From: Candidatus Peregrinibacteria bacterium
Lineage (GTDB): Bacteria > Patescibacteriota > Gracilibacteria > Peribacterales > Peribacteraceae
Length of the DNA stretch: 21,459 nucleotides
Reading direction: 5' to 3'
Assembly (NCBI GenBank): GCA_016201685.1
Contig: JACQCJ010000021.1
Span: 1-21,459, forward strand
Part shown: positions 15,040-20,725 of the stretch, one piece after another
Position numbering within the stretch: position 1 is the stretch's first letter
Layout: every line of letters begins with the position of its first letter
Made by a program: the position numbers and the translations under genes
Notes under the pieces: model-generated
Told to the model about the DNA's origin: nothing
The model's input: the letters and a program-made list of their open reading frames with translations, nothing else
Databases searched by the model: none

Positions 15040-15290
15040 GAGACCGCAAAGGAAAAGGAAGGTTGTCTTGGTGAGCCATGTCGAACCATGACAGCCGCAA
15101 TTTTGTCGTCCTTCGACACGGCTCAGGATGACAAAATTGCTTTCATTTGCTCCATTCAAGAGATCTTGAACAGGCTCTCAGGCATGCGAGATCATTTTTT
15201 CGCTTTCCGGAGGTATCGAGACTCGATACTCACCAAAAACTATTTCCAGCATTTCGCAATTCCTGACTGACATCAGGAAGGATTCTGTGC
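15040..15290. other. hairpin-rich intergenic region without a gene
   Basis: No credible ORF. It contains an imperfect 14-bp-arm hairpin at 15098-15139 (listed separately), a perfect hairpin GTATCGA-GAC-TCGATAC at 15213-15229, and TCCTGA with TCAGGA at 15261-15278. The density of small palindromes suggests accumulated repeat elements. Confidence 0.6.
15098..15139. repeat. hairpin repeat with TTCGACNCGGCTCAGG core
   Basis: CAATTTTGTCGTCC (15098-15111) pairs with GGATGACAAAATTG (15126-15139), 13 of 14 positions. The core TTCGACACGGCTCAGG, read on the other strand, is related to CTGAGCGAAGTCGAAGG in the repeat at 17.55 kb. Confidence 0.6.
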
Positions 15291-15319
15291 TTCAAGCAAG
15301 CCAAATCTTGAGGTATACT
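15291..15319 (+). promoter_or_regulatory. putative promoter of the Ser-rich protein gene
   Basis: TTCAAG (15291-15296), a 17-bp spacer and TATACT (15314-15319), 10 nt before the ATG. GGAGAG just upstream of the ATG may act as a weak SD if the start site lies early enough. Confidence 0.45.
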
Positions 15320-15329
15320 GGAGAGATTT

Positions 15330-16247
15330 ATGGATCGGCACATTCCCCCTGCGGTTCTCGCCGGCCTCGTCGTGGTGCTCCTCGGCTCCGGCCTCTCACG
15401 TCTCTCGCTCTCCGCAGACGTCGGCGGCGGGCAATCGTCGAGCGCGCATTCGTCGTCCTCGGGGGCCGTGCTGCACAAAGGAACGGGGTCGAGCCTCTCG
15501 AGTAAATCGACGTTCGCTGCTTCAACATCAACCGGATCGTCGGTCGGATCCACCAAGAGCGGATCGGGATCGATCGCATCATCGACCCGAAGCGGGACCG
15601 GCACATCGGTCTCAAGCAGCAGTCAGAATGTCTCCTCGGCATCGGGATGTCCTGTCATCGAACTCCCGCCCCCGCCGCGTTCCTGTTACTTCAGTTGCAA
15701 GAAAGGAACCTCGGGGTGCCAGGAATGCACGCTCAAGTGCCCGTCTCTGAATCCCACGCCTCCGGAGAGTTCGTCATCGTCGCCTGCGGTTTCTTCTTCC
15801 TTCACGTCATCGATCACCAGTTCTGCAGCCTCATCGACGGGTTCCGGTGCCGCTCGATCATCAACGGGGAGCTGTGTCGTCGTGAGCGGCGCATCATCGA
15901 CGGCATCCTCTCAAAAGAGCGGAACAGGATCGTCATCCTCCGTCGCCAAGAGCGCGGCGTCCTCTTCGCTCGTTGCATCATCCTCAAGCGTTTCTTCCAG
16001 TCCCCCGGGGCCCAACCTTCCACCGGGATTGCCTCCCCCGCCGGCGGCCGTGGATGAGAACGGCGCGCCACCCATCAACTATCGCCTGATCTTCATTGCC
16101 TGGGGTCTTGGCATCCCTCTGCTGCTCGGGGTCTTCTGGCGCGAGAAGATCATGGGGCTCTTCCGGAGAAAATCAGCCGGGGAAGGGAAACCAAACATTG
16201 ACGATATCCCGATCGACAAGCTCGAATCGCCTTGGAGTGGGAAGTGA
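15330..16247 (+). CDS. Ser-rich surface protein with Cys cluster and C-terminal membrane anchor
   Basis: A 305-aa protein of no known family. Residues 1-30 are a signal peptide or anchor (PAVLAGLVVVLLGSGLSRL). Then comes a Ser/Thr/Gly linker of about 75 residues, a compact module with six Cys at about 107-137 (CPVIELPPPPRSC, FSC, GCQECTLKC), a second Ser-rich linker with one more Cys, a Pro-rich stretch (PPGPNLPPGLPPPPA), a membrane helix (LIFIAWGLGIPLLLGVFW) and a short basic cytosolic tail (REKIMGLFRRK). The topology suggests an exposed domain on a flexible stalk, perhaps an O-glycosylated surface component. The Cys module could form three disulfides, a possible substrate of the DsbA-like protein 1.4 kb downstream. 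Such Ser linkers fit CPR-type bacteria. Confidence 0.75.
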   Translation: MDRHIPPAVLAGLVVVLLGSGLSRLSLSADVGGGQSSSAHSSSSGAVLHKGTGSSLSSKSTFAASTSTGSSVGSTKSGSGSIASSTRSGTGTSVSSSSQNVSSASGCPVIELPPPPRSCYFSCKKGTSGCQECTLKCPSLNPTPPESSSSSPAVSSSFTSSITSSAASSTGSGAARSSTGSCVVVSGASSTASSQKSGTGSSSSVAKSAASSSLVASSSSVSSSPPGPNLPPGLPPPPAAVDENGAPPINYRLIFIAWGLGIPLLLGVFWREKIMGLFRRKSAGEGKPNIDDIPIDKLESPWSGK

Positions 16248-16261
16248 AAAGCAGCTCAACA

Positions 16262-16289
16262 TTGCATTGAACAAAAATCATTGTACGAT
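16262..16289 (+). promoter_or_regulatory. putative promoter of the interrupted ORF
   Basis: TTGCAT (16262-16267), a 16-bp spacer and TACGAT (16284-16289). This would give a leader of about 40 nt that carries an SD, unlike the leaderless neighbours. Nothing else is seen between 16248 and 16321. Confidence 0.35.
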
Positions 16290-16321
16290 TGATGAGCTGG
16301 TTCCTTGTCAACGACTCCAAG

Positions 16322-16330
16322 AAGGAGGTG
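16322..16330 (+). promoter_or_regulatory. near-perfect Shine-Dalgarno site
   Basis: AAGGAGGTG, with the GGAGG core 7 nt before the ATG at 16336. It is the strongest ribosome binding site in the window. Confidence 0.7.
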
Positions 16331-16335
16331 CCACT

Positions 16336-16779
16336 ATGGCACAGCAACTCACGCATCCTCTCCCCGTCGGAGCTCACGCAGTGGGCGTCAATTTCTCGAC
16401 CACGAGGCTCTGATCCCACTCGTTCTGGTGGTCGACTGCAAAGTACGGGGAACTTCGGGAGGATTATGTAGCTGAAAAAGAAGTGGAACCCTACTACATT
16501 CATCCAATCCTGGTTCTGCCCGATGGCATTCCAGATCTGTCGCAATGGCGCAGACTCACGACGCTCGAGGCAGTTTGCTGCTTGGCCCAGAATCCTTGGC
16601 TGAAGCGGTTGACCTACTGGAGCAGGAATTGTTCTCGTTGCCTCTGCGGCGCCTACTTCCACGGAGGTAGCATTGTCGTCGAGTGCGCAAACTACTGGGA
16701 GGAAAATCGACATGCCGCCTACACGAAGTGGGATCTTCATTCGCCCCCAGTCACCATGAAACGAATGTCTTCAAAATGA
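16336..16779 (+). pseudogene. ORF interrupted by one in-frame TGA
   Basis: From an ATG with an excellent SD, 25 codons are read (starting MAQQLTHPLPVGAH, ending FSTTRL), then TGA at 16411-16413. The same frame then continues open for 122 codons to a stop at 16779. The second part reads like protein: FWWSTAKYGELREDYVAEKE, PYYIHPILVLPDGIPDLSQW, and a Cys cluster CSRCLC. A strong terminator follows 31 bp later. Explanations are a nonsense mutation (for example TGG to TGA), recoding, a 25-aa ORF followed by an independent gene using GTG at 16483, or coincidence. Other genes here end in TGA, so general TGA reassignment is unlikely. I do not recognise the family. Base composition is lower in GC than the neighbours. 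Confidence 0.4.
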
Positions 16780-16810
16780 TCCTTCAATCTCGACAAGGAA
16801 CCCCAGCACA

Positions 16811-16848
16811 AACTGCTACCTGACTCGGAGTCATGTGGCAGTTTTTTT
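16811..16848 (+). terminator. Rho-independent terminator
   Basis: AACTGCTACCTGACTC (16811-16826) pairs with GAGTCATGTGGCAGTT (16828-16843) with two non-Watson-Crick positions, followed by seven T. It ends + strand transcription before the leftward nuclease gene. Confidence 0.85.
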
Positions 16849-16865
16849 CTGTGCTCACATTGCTG

Positions 16866-17420
16866 TCACGGCGCCACCTCATTGATGTACACGCTCAGCC
16901 AATCCGTGCTGATCTGGCGCTGCGCATCCGGGAGCGAGATGGCGCCTGCGCAGACCTGCTGATGGAGATAGTTCTCCACCTTGTCCTTCTCGCGGAAGCC
17001 GGGCTGCGGAGAAGCGGCTTCGGGGAACAGATTCGCGATGTCATTTGAGCCGCCGAGCTCCAGGCTGATGAAGTGATCGACCTCGTACTGGCCGGGCACG
17101 TGGCTGGGGATGTCGTATTCCTTGTAGACCGCATTCTTCTTGCTCTGGGGAACATTGCGCACGCTGCGCGCGTAGCCGGGCGTGCACACGTGCTCGACCG
17201 TGGCTCCGGTCATCACCGCGCCCGGCGTGCACGCGTGATCGGGGAAGGGCCCTTGGACAATGCAGTGCTCGCTCTTGGTGCGCGGATCGAGGTGGAACGT
17301 CCTCGTGACGAGCGGCCCGGGCTTCGAAAGAGAGGGATGACGATGGGAGAGCGTCCACGCAACGCCTGTTCCAGCGAGCAGTGCGGCGGCGGAAAGAAGA
17401 AAGGCATGTCGGATACGCAT
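16866..17420 (-). CDS. secreted HNH-type endonuclease
   Basis: A 184-aa protein with a signal peptide (RIRHAFLLSAAALLAGTGVA), so it acts outside the cytoplasm. The nuclease domain shows CTPGYARSVRNVPQSKKNAV (79-98), then the core YEVDHFISLELGGSNDIANL (112-131), with Asp115-His116 and Asn130 as expected metal/catalytic residues, and EKDKVENYLHQQVCAGAISL (144-163). Four Cys (53, 64, 79, 157) could form two disulfides. The start at 17420 follows a TACAAT box by 6 nt and directly begins the signal peptide; the longer frame upstream runs through the repeat near 17.5 kb and is rejected. A secreted nuclease could degrade environmental or host DNA for nucleotide scavenging (inference). The DsbA-like gene is the next one upstream, oppositely oriented. 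Confidence 0.82.
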   Translation of the reverse strand: MRIRHAFLLSAAALLAGTGVAWTLSHRHPSLSKPGPLVTRTFHLDPRTKSEHCIVQGPFPDHACTPGAVMTGATVEHVCTPGYARSVRNVPQSKKNAVYKEYDIPSHVPGQYEVDHFISLELGGSNDIANLFPEAASPQPGFREKDKVENYLHQQVCAGAISLPDAQRQISTDWLSVYINEVAP

Positions 17421-17426
17421 TGGTGA

Positions 17427-17432
17427 ATTGTA
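17427..17432 (-). promoter_or_regulatory. -10 box of the HNH nuclease gene
   Basis: TACAAT on the minus strand ends 6 nt before the ATG. No clear -35 box or SD. Confidence 0.45.
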
Positions 17433-17453
17433 CAGGACGCTGTCGCAGAAAAT

Positions 17454-17592
17454 CGCCAAATACCAAGAGCCAGAAGCCAGGAAATTTTTCAAGAGAACAA
17501 TTCTTGAAAATTTAAGTCTTGTTTTCTTTATGCATTGCTTGCCTGTCCTGAGCGAAGTCGAAGGGGCTTCTGGCTCTTGGCCTTTGGATTCT
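17454..17592 (+). repeat. hairpin repeat with heptad arms, copy A
   Basis: Left arm heptads cgccaaa, taccaag, agccaga, agccagg; right arm ggcttct, ggctctt, ggccttt. CCAAGAGCCAGAAGCC (17463-17478) and GGCTTCTGGCTCTTGG (17565-17580) are a perfect 16-bp inverted repeat. Inside are a stem-loop (TTTCAAGA with TTCTTGAAA, 17482-17513) and the word CTGAGCGAAGTCGAAGG. Copy B lies in the same orientation, offset by 1014 bp. Confidence 0.85.
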
Positions 17593-17662
17593 TCCTCGGG
17601 GGATGGATTCTCATCCCGAGATCGTCTAGCATCCCTTCGCAATTTTCTTTCCCCTATGTCCC

Positions 17663-18469
17663 ATGCCGTCAACACGAGAGCAGACCACCTTCTCCACCGA
17701 CAGGACGCACGGCATGCCTCCGACGCAGGTCGCCGCGAAATCGAATCCGTGGATGGCCCTCTCGATCGGCCTCCTGGGATTGATCGCGGGCTACGCAGTT
17801 GGCACGGGCGTCCATCCGTCCTTGAGCGCGTACGTTGCGCCAAGCCCGACCGCGCAAGCTCCCACGGCACCCACAGCCCCCACGGCTCCCGCCCCGCCCA
17901 CCCCGCCCGCGGCAACGGCGCCGGCAACCGGAGTGGGTCCGACCCTTGGGAAGGCGGACGCGCCGGTGACGATCGTCGAGTTCACGGACTTCCAGTGCCC
18001 CTACTGCGGCAAGAACTACCAACAAACATTCCCCGATATCAAGAAGAACTACGTGGACGCCGGCAAAGTGAAGTATGAGCTCCGCATGTTCCCGCTCACG
18101 AGCATCCATCCCAACGCCATGGCCGCCGCGGAGGCCGCGATGTGCGCCAATGCCCAAGGCAAGTTTTGGGAGATGCACGAAAAACTGTTCAGCACTCAGG
18201 GCACCTGGAGCGGTGAGAGCGATGCCACGGGGACGTTCAAGACCTACGCCTCCGCTCTCGGTCTGAATGCCACCACCTTCGCGAGCTGCCTGACGAATCA
18301 CGAGACGCAAGCCCAGATTCAGAAGGACATGGCCGACGGCTCGGCCGCGGGCATCACGGGGACACCCGGCTTCTGGATCGAGGGACCCAACGGCAAGACG
18401 CAGCTCGTCAGCGGCGCCTATCCCTACGCCACCTTCCAGACGGCGTTCGACTCGATGCTCGGCTCGTGA
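17663..18469 (+). CDS. DsbA-like thiol-disulfide oxidoreductase, membrane-anchored
   Basis: A 268-aa protein with a short cytosolic N-terminus, one membrane helix (about 29-49), a Pro/Ala/Thr linker (59-90) and an external thioredoxin-fold domain of the DsbA type. KADAPVTIVEFTDFQCPYCG holds the active-site CPYC (Cys112, Cys115); ELRMFPLTSIHPNAMAAAEA and KFWEMHEKLF belong to the helical insertion; GITGTPGFWI (230-239) contains the cis-Pro loop (Pro235). Two more Cys (161, 209) may form a structural disulfide. Its role is to form or shuffle disulfides in exported proteins. The start could also be the ATG at 17714; no SD decides. The gene is bracketed by direct repeats A and B and surrounded by genes for Cys-containing exported proteins, its likely substrates. 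No DsbB or VKOR partner is in the window. Confidence 0.9.
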   Translation: MPSTREQTTFSTDRTHGMPPTQVAAKSNPWMALSIGLLGLIAGYAVGTGVHPSLSAYVAPSPTAQAPTAPTAPTAPAPPTPPAATAPATGVGPTLGKADAPVTIVEFTDFQCPYCGKNYQQTFPDIKKNYVDAGKVKYELRMFPLTSIHPNAMAAAEAAMCANAQGKFWEMHEKLFSTQGTWSGESDATGTFKTYASALGLNATTFASCLTNHETQAQIQKDMADGSAAGITGTPGFWIEGPNGKTQLVSGAYPYATFQTAFDSMLGS

Positions 18470-18471
18470 CG

Positions 18472-18607
18472 AAACGCCAAGAACCAAAAGCCAGGAAATT
18501 TTTCAAGAGAACAATTCTTGAAAATTTAAGTCTTGTTTTCTTGATGAATTGTTTGGCTCTTGCCTGCCCTGAGTCGGATCGAAGGGGCACCTTGGCACTT
18601 GGCGTTT
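18472..18607 (+). repeat. hairpin repeat with heptad arms, copy B
   Basis: It begins 3 bp after the dsbA-like stop. About 54 bp starting at agccagg are identical to copy A, including the TTTCAAGA/TTCTTGAAA stem-loop. The outer arms differ in sequence from copy A but still pair with each other: AAACGCCAAG (18472-18481) with CTTGGCGTTT (18598-18607). The inner end has GAGTCGGATCGAAGG in place of GAGCGAAGTCGAAGG. It may also terminate transcription. Confidence 0.85.
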
Positions 18608-18630
18608 TTCCACGACCCTCTTAGCATAAC

Positions 18631-18659
18631 TTCTACAGGACGCGCGCTGCTGCTACCAT
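18631..18659 (+). promoter_or_regulatory. putative leaderless promoter
   Basis: TTCTAC (18631-18636), the same -35 word as at the LCP gene, a 17-bp spacer and TACCAT (18654-18659), 6 nt before the ATG at 18666. Confidence 0.5.
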
Positions 18660-18665
18660 GCTCCC

Positions 18666-19223
18666 ATGGCGCTGCGCCTTCAAACAACGCATCTGCTGCT
18701 CGCAGGCATCATCCTCCTCACGGGAATCGGTGTATTCTCCTCCAGAGCCACCAACCTTCGAGGAGATGTCACCAGCAGCAGTGCTTCCGTGGTCTTGACG
18801 AATTCGGGGGCGCTCGTCCCACTGCCCGCAGAGAATGTCTTGTCATCCATGTCATCCTCGGATCCCAACGACGGACTCAATCCCTTCGTTCCCAGGGTGC
18901 CGTTCACGGGGAAGCTCCTCTGCCGTCCCTCCGGGAAAATGGACAATCGCGGCTCCATCGCGCTGAATTCGAACGATCGATCGCTCTCGCTGCGCATTGA
19001 CGTTGACGCGTTGATCGTGCGGCGATGCTTGGGAGAAACGTGCGATTCCTTCGCCGTGACGCGCAAGGATTTCGCAGGCAACGGGATGACGTTCGTGAAT
19101 CTCCAGACCAAGGGCACTGTCTTCCCGCGTTGGAGCGTTGCCTTCAACGGCGGATACACGGAGACCGACCTGAACAAGATCTCCTTCTTCGGCACATGCC
19201 AGGCGCTTCCGATGCCTTCGTGA
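18666..19223 (+). CDS. secreted hypothetical protein with two probable disulfides
   Basis: A 185-aa protein of no family known to me. Residues 1-27 form a signal peptide or anchor (TTHLLLAGIILLTGIGVFSS), followed by a Ser/Asn-rich linker to about 75. The rest looks like a small beta-rich domain: VPFTGKLLCRPSG, LSLRIDVDALIVRRCLGETC, GMTFVNLQTKGTVFPRWSV and DLNKISFFGTC. Four Cys sit in this domain and could form two disulfides, consistent with the DsbA-like gene just upstream. The start is fixed by the signal peptide and by the promoter 6 nt upstream. A small gene follows after 3 bp, so the two are surely co-transcribed and perhaps translationally coupled. Confidence 0.65.
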   Translation: MALRLQTTHLLLAGIILLTGIGVFSSRATNLRGDVTSSSASVVLTNSGALVPLPAENVLSSMSSSDPNDGLNPFVPRVPFTGKLLCRPSGKMDNRGSIALNSNDRSLSLRIDVDALIVRRCLGETCDSFAVTRKDFAGNGMTFVNLQTKGTVFPRWSVAFNGGYTETDLNKISFFGTCQALPMPS

Positions 19224-19226
19224 TCT

Positions 19227-19514
19227 ATGCCGTTCAGTCCCCAACAATTGTCGCGGTGGGAGAATGCGCTGCTCTTGTGCTTCATCTTCCTGCTCTTCGG
19301 GTCGGCGGGAGAGATGGTGATTGTGTCGCGACAGAATCCCTACCCAACGGAGGCTCTCGCGTCGAGCGATGACGACTGCGACGGCGTGCCCAATACGGTG
19401 GACGCCAGCTTCGACGTGAAGACGGCGCGTACATGTCCTGCGGGGCGGGCACGGCTGCGGCTCCTGGAATCGATGACGCATCGAAAGAAGGCTATGCAGG
19501 CGAAATTGAAGTAA
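19227..19514 (+). CDS. small membrane-anchored protein with a Ca-binding-type Asp loop
   Basis: A 95-aa protein. One hydrophobic segment near the N-terminus (ALLLCFIFLLFGSAGEMVIV) anchors it. After a short spacer comes DDDCDGVPNTVD, which matches the DxDxDGxxxxxD calcium-binding loop of thrombospondin type 3 and related repeats, here with Cys at the fourth position and a second Cys (TARTCPAG) 20 residues later; a disulfide could close the loop. The C-terminus is basic and helical (RLRLLESMTHRKKAMQAKLK). It starts 3 bp after the preceding stop without an SD, so translation is probably coupled. Only one loop is present, whereas such loops usually come in series, so this is a minimal version. 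Confidence 0.6.
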   Translation: MPFSPQQLSRWENALLLCFIFLLFGSAGEMVIVSRQNPYPTEALASSDDDCDGVPNTVDASFDVKTARTCPAGRARLRLLESMTHRKKAMQAKLK

Positions 19515-19545
19515 TTTTGGCTTCTAATCATGAAAAATCAGTATA

Positions 19546-19574
19546 TTGCTTAATTTATAAAATTATAGTATAAT
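19546..19574 (+). promoter_or_regulatory. strong promoter of the Gly-rich protein gene
   Basis: TTGCTT (19546-19551), exactly 17 bp and TATAAT (19569-19574) in an AT-rich stretch. The start site would be near 19581, giving a pyrimidine-rich leader of about 31 nt without an SD, unlike the leaderless genes. Confidence 0.65.
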
Positions 19575-19611
19575 AATAAAAACACATTCCCATTTCTTTC
19601 CCTCATTTTCT

Positions 19612-20541
19612 ATGAGTACACGTACTACTCTTCCGCATCTGATCGTGACGGCAATCGTTGCAACTGGAATTTCTGCAGTCGTCTCGACGGCCGGGAGGCT
19701 CGTCGCGGAAACGGCCCCTTCTTCACCTCCTCCTGATGCAGCAAGTTCTCCCCCGCCACCGCAATCGGCACCTCCTCCGGGTGGATTCTCAGGAGGTGGA
19801 TCCCAAGGTAGTCAGGGTGGGATGAACTTCGTACCGGGTGGGCAGAGCGGGTTCCCGGGAGGTGGATTCACGGGTGGATTCGGGCAGGGTGGGCAGGGTG
19901 GTGGTCCTGGTGGGTTCCGGTTTCCAGGTGGATTCCAAGGTGGACCGGGTGGATTCCAGGTTGGTCAGGGAGGATTCCCAGGAGGTGGATTCTCGGGTGG
20001 TCCTGGTGGATTCGGTGGCCCTGGGATCGGTAATTTCGGTGGTGGCGACATGTTCCATTCCGCAGCGGGCCAGCAGGGCGGCGTCATGCCGATGATGATG
20101 GGTGAACAGGGCGGTGGATTCCTGGGCCAGGACGCTTTCAGGACGAAGATGGCAACATTGAGTAGGAAAGTGATGGAGAATGCGCTCCCAAAGATCGAGA
20201 AAGCGCTCGCTAAGCTTGCTGCACAAGCAGACAAGATTCAGGCTAAGCATGATAAGCAGGCAGCGGCATTGGAAGACAAATGCAATAAGATGATTGCGAA
20301 ACTCCAGCAGCAGATCTCTGCCACAAAAGATCCGAACAAGCAGGCGCAGTACCAATCCTACATAGACGATGTTGTGCAACCAAAGTGCGATGACCAGCAA
20401 AGTGCTCTTGAAGATCGGTTCAGCGCAATGTCGGACGCAATTGATCAAAAGAAAAGCGCACTCGAGGGACAGCAGGAAATGCTGAAGGCGGCATTGGACG
20501 AGTTCAACAACAATGACAGTGGCACAAACACCGCGCAATGA
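19612..20541 (+). CDS. secreted Gly/Phe-rich and coiled-coil protein
   Basis: A 309-aa protein with three parts. Residues 1-33 are a signal peptide (HLIVTAIVATGISAVVSTAG). Residues about 35-185 are low complexity: a Pro/Ser start, then many imperfect repeats of the type GGF, PGGF, QGG, coded by recurring ggtggattc words. Residues about 186-300 are charged and helical, likely a coiled coil (KVMENALPKIEKALAKLAAQ, DKQAAALEDKCNKMIAKLQQ, QKKSALEGQQEMLKAALDEF). Two Cys (EDKCNKM and QPKCDDQ) may link chains. It resembles no named family; a structural or matrix-forming surface role is a guess. It has its own strong promoter and a perfect terminator, so it is a monocistronic and probably well-expressed gene. 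Confidence 0.75.
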   Translation: MSTRTTLPHLIVTAIVATGISAVVSTAGRLVAETAPSSPPPDAASSPPPPQSAPPPGGFSGGGSQGSQGGMNFVPGGQSGFPGGGFTGGFGQGGQGGGPGGFRFPGGFQGGPGGFQVGQGGFPGGGFSGGPGGFGGPGIGNFGGGDMFHSAAGQQGGVMPMMMGEQGGGFLGQDAFRTKMATLSRKVMENALPKIEKALAKLAAQADKIQAKHDKQAAALEDKCNKMIAKLQQQISATKDPNKQAQYQSYIDDVVQPKCDDQQSALEDRFSAMSDAIDQKKSALEGQQEMLKAALDEFNNNDSGTNTAQ

Positions 20542-20566
20542 ACGTCATTCTGGAAATCATGAAGAG

Positions 20567-20596
20567 AGCCGTCAGCCTGGGCTGACGGCTTTTTTT
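20567..20596 (+). terminator. strong Rho-independent terminator
   Basis: AGCCGTCAGCC and GGCTGACGGCT form a perfect 11-bp stem around TG, followed by T7. It closes the Gly-rich protein gene. Confidence 0.95.
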
Positions 20597-20608
20597 GTGC
20601 GATGTATG

Positions 20609-20725
20609 TTGTGTATTGTTTCTGTTTTGACCTCACCCCCTAACCCCCTCTCCTTCTTCCATTTTCCTTTCTTCGGTGCGGCAGAATATTCCTGAAGATT
20701 CGGAGAGAGGAGAGGGGGCATGTTT
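20609..20725 (+). repeat. left inverted arm of the DUF559 element
   Basis: C/T-rich on the + strand, with an internal GAATATTC-like palindrome (gaatattcctgaagattc). Its last 93 bp encode the stop codon and C-terminal 30 residues of the nuclease on the minus strand. A diverged single copy lies at 6324-6386. Confidence 0.85.

Noticed and set aside
16150..16740. 196-codon minus-strand frame
   Set aside because: Antisense to the end of the Ser-rich gene and to the interrupted ORF, which has the SD and terminator; no motif.
16866..17927. 353-codon version of the HNH nuclease frame
   Set aside because: Its first half is translated repeat A and antisense of the dsbA-like gene; the signal peptide and -10 box place the start at 17420.
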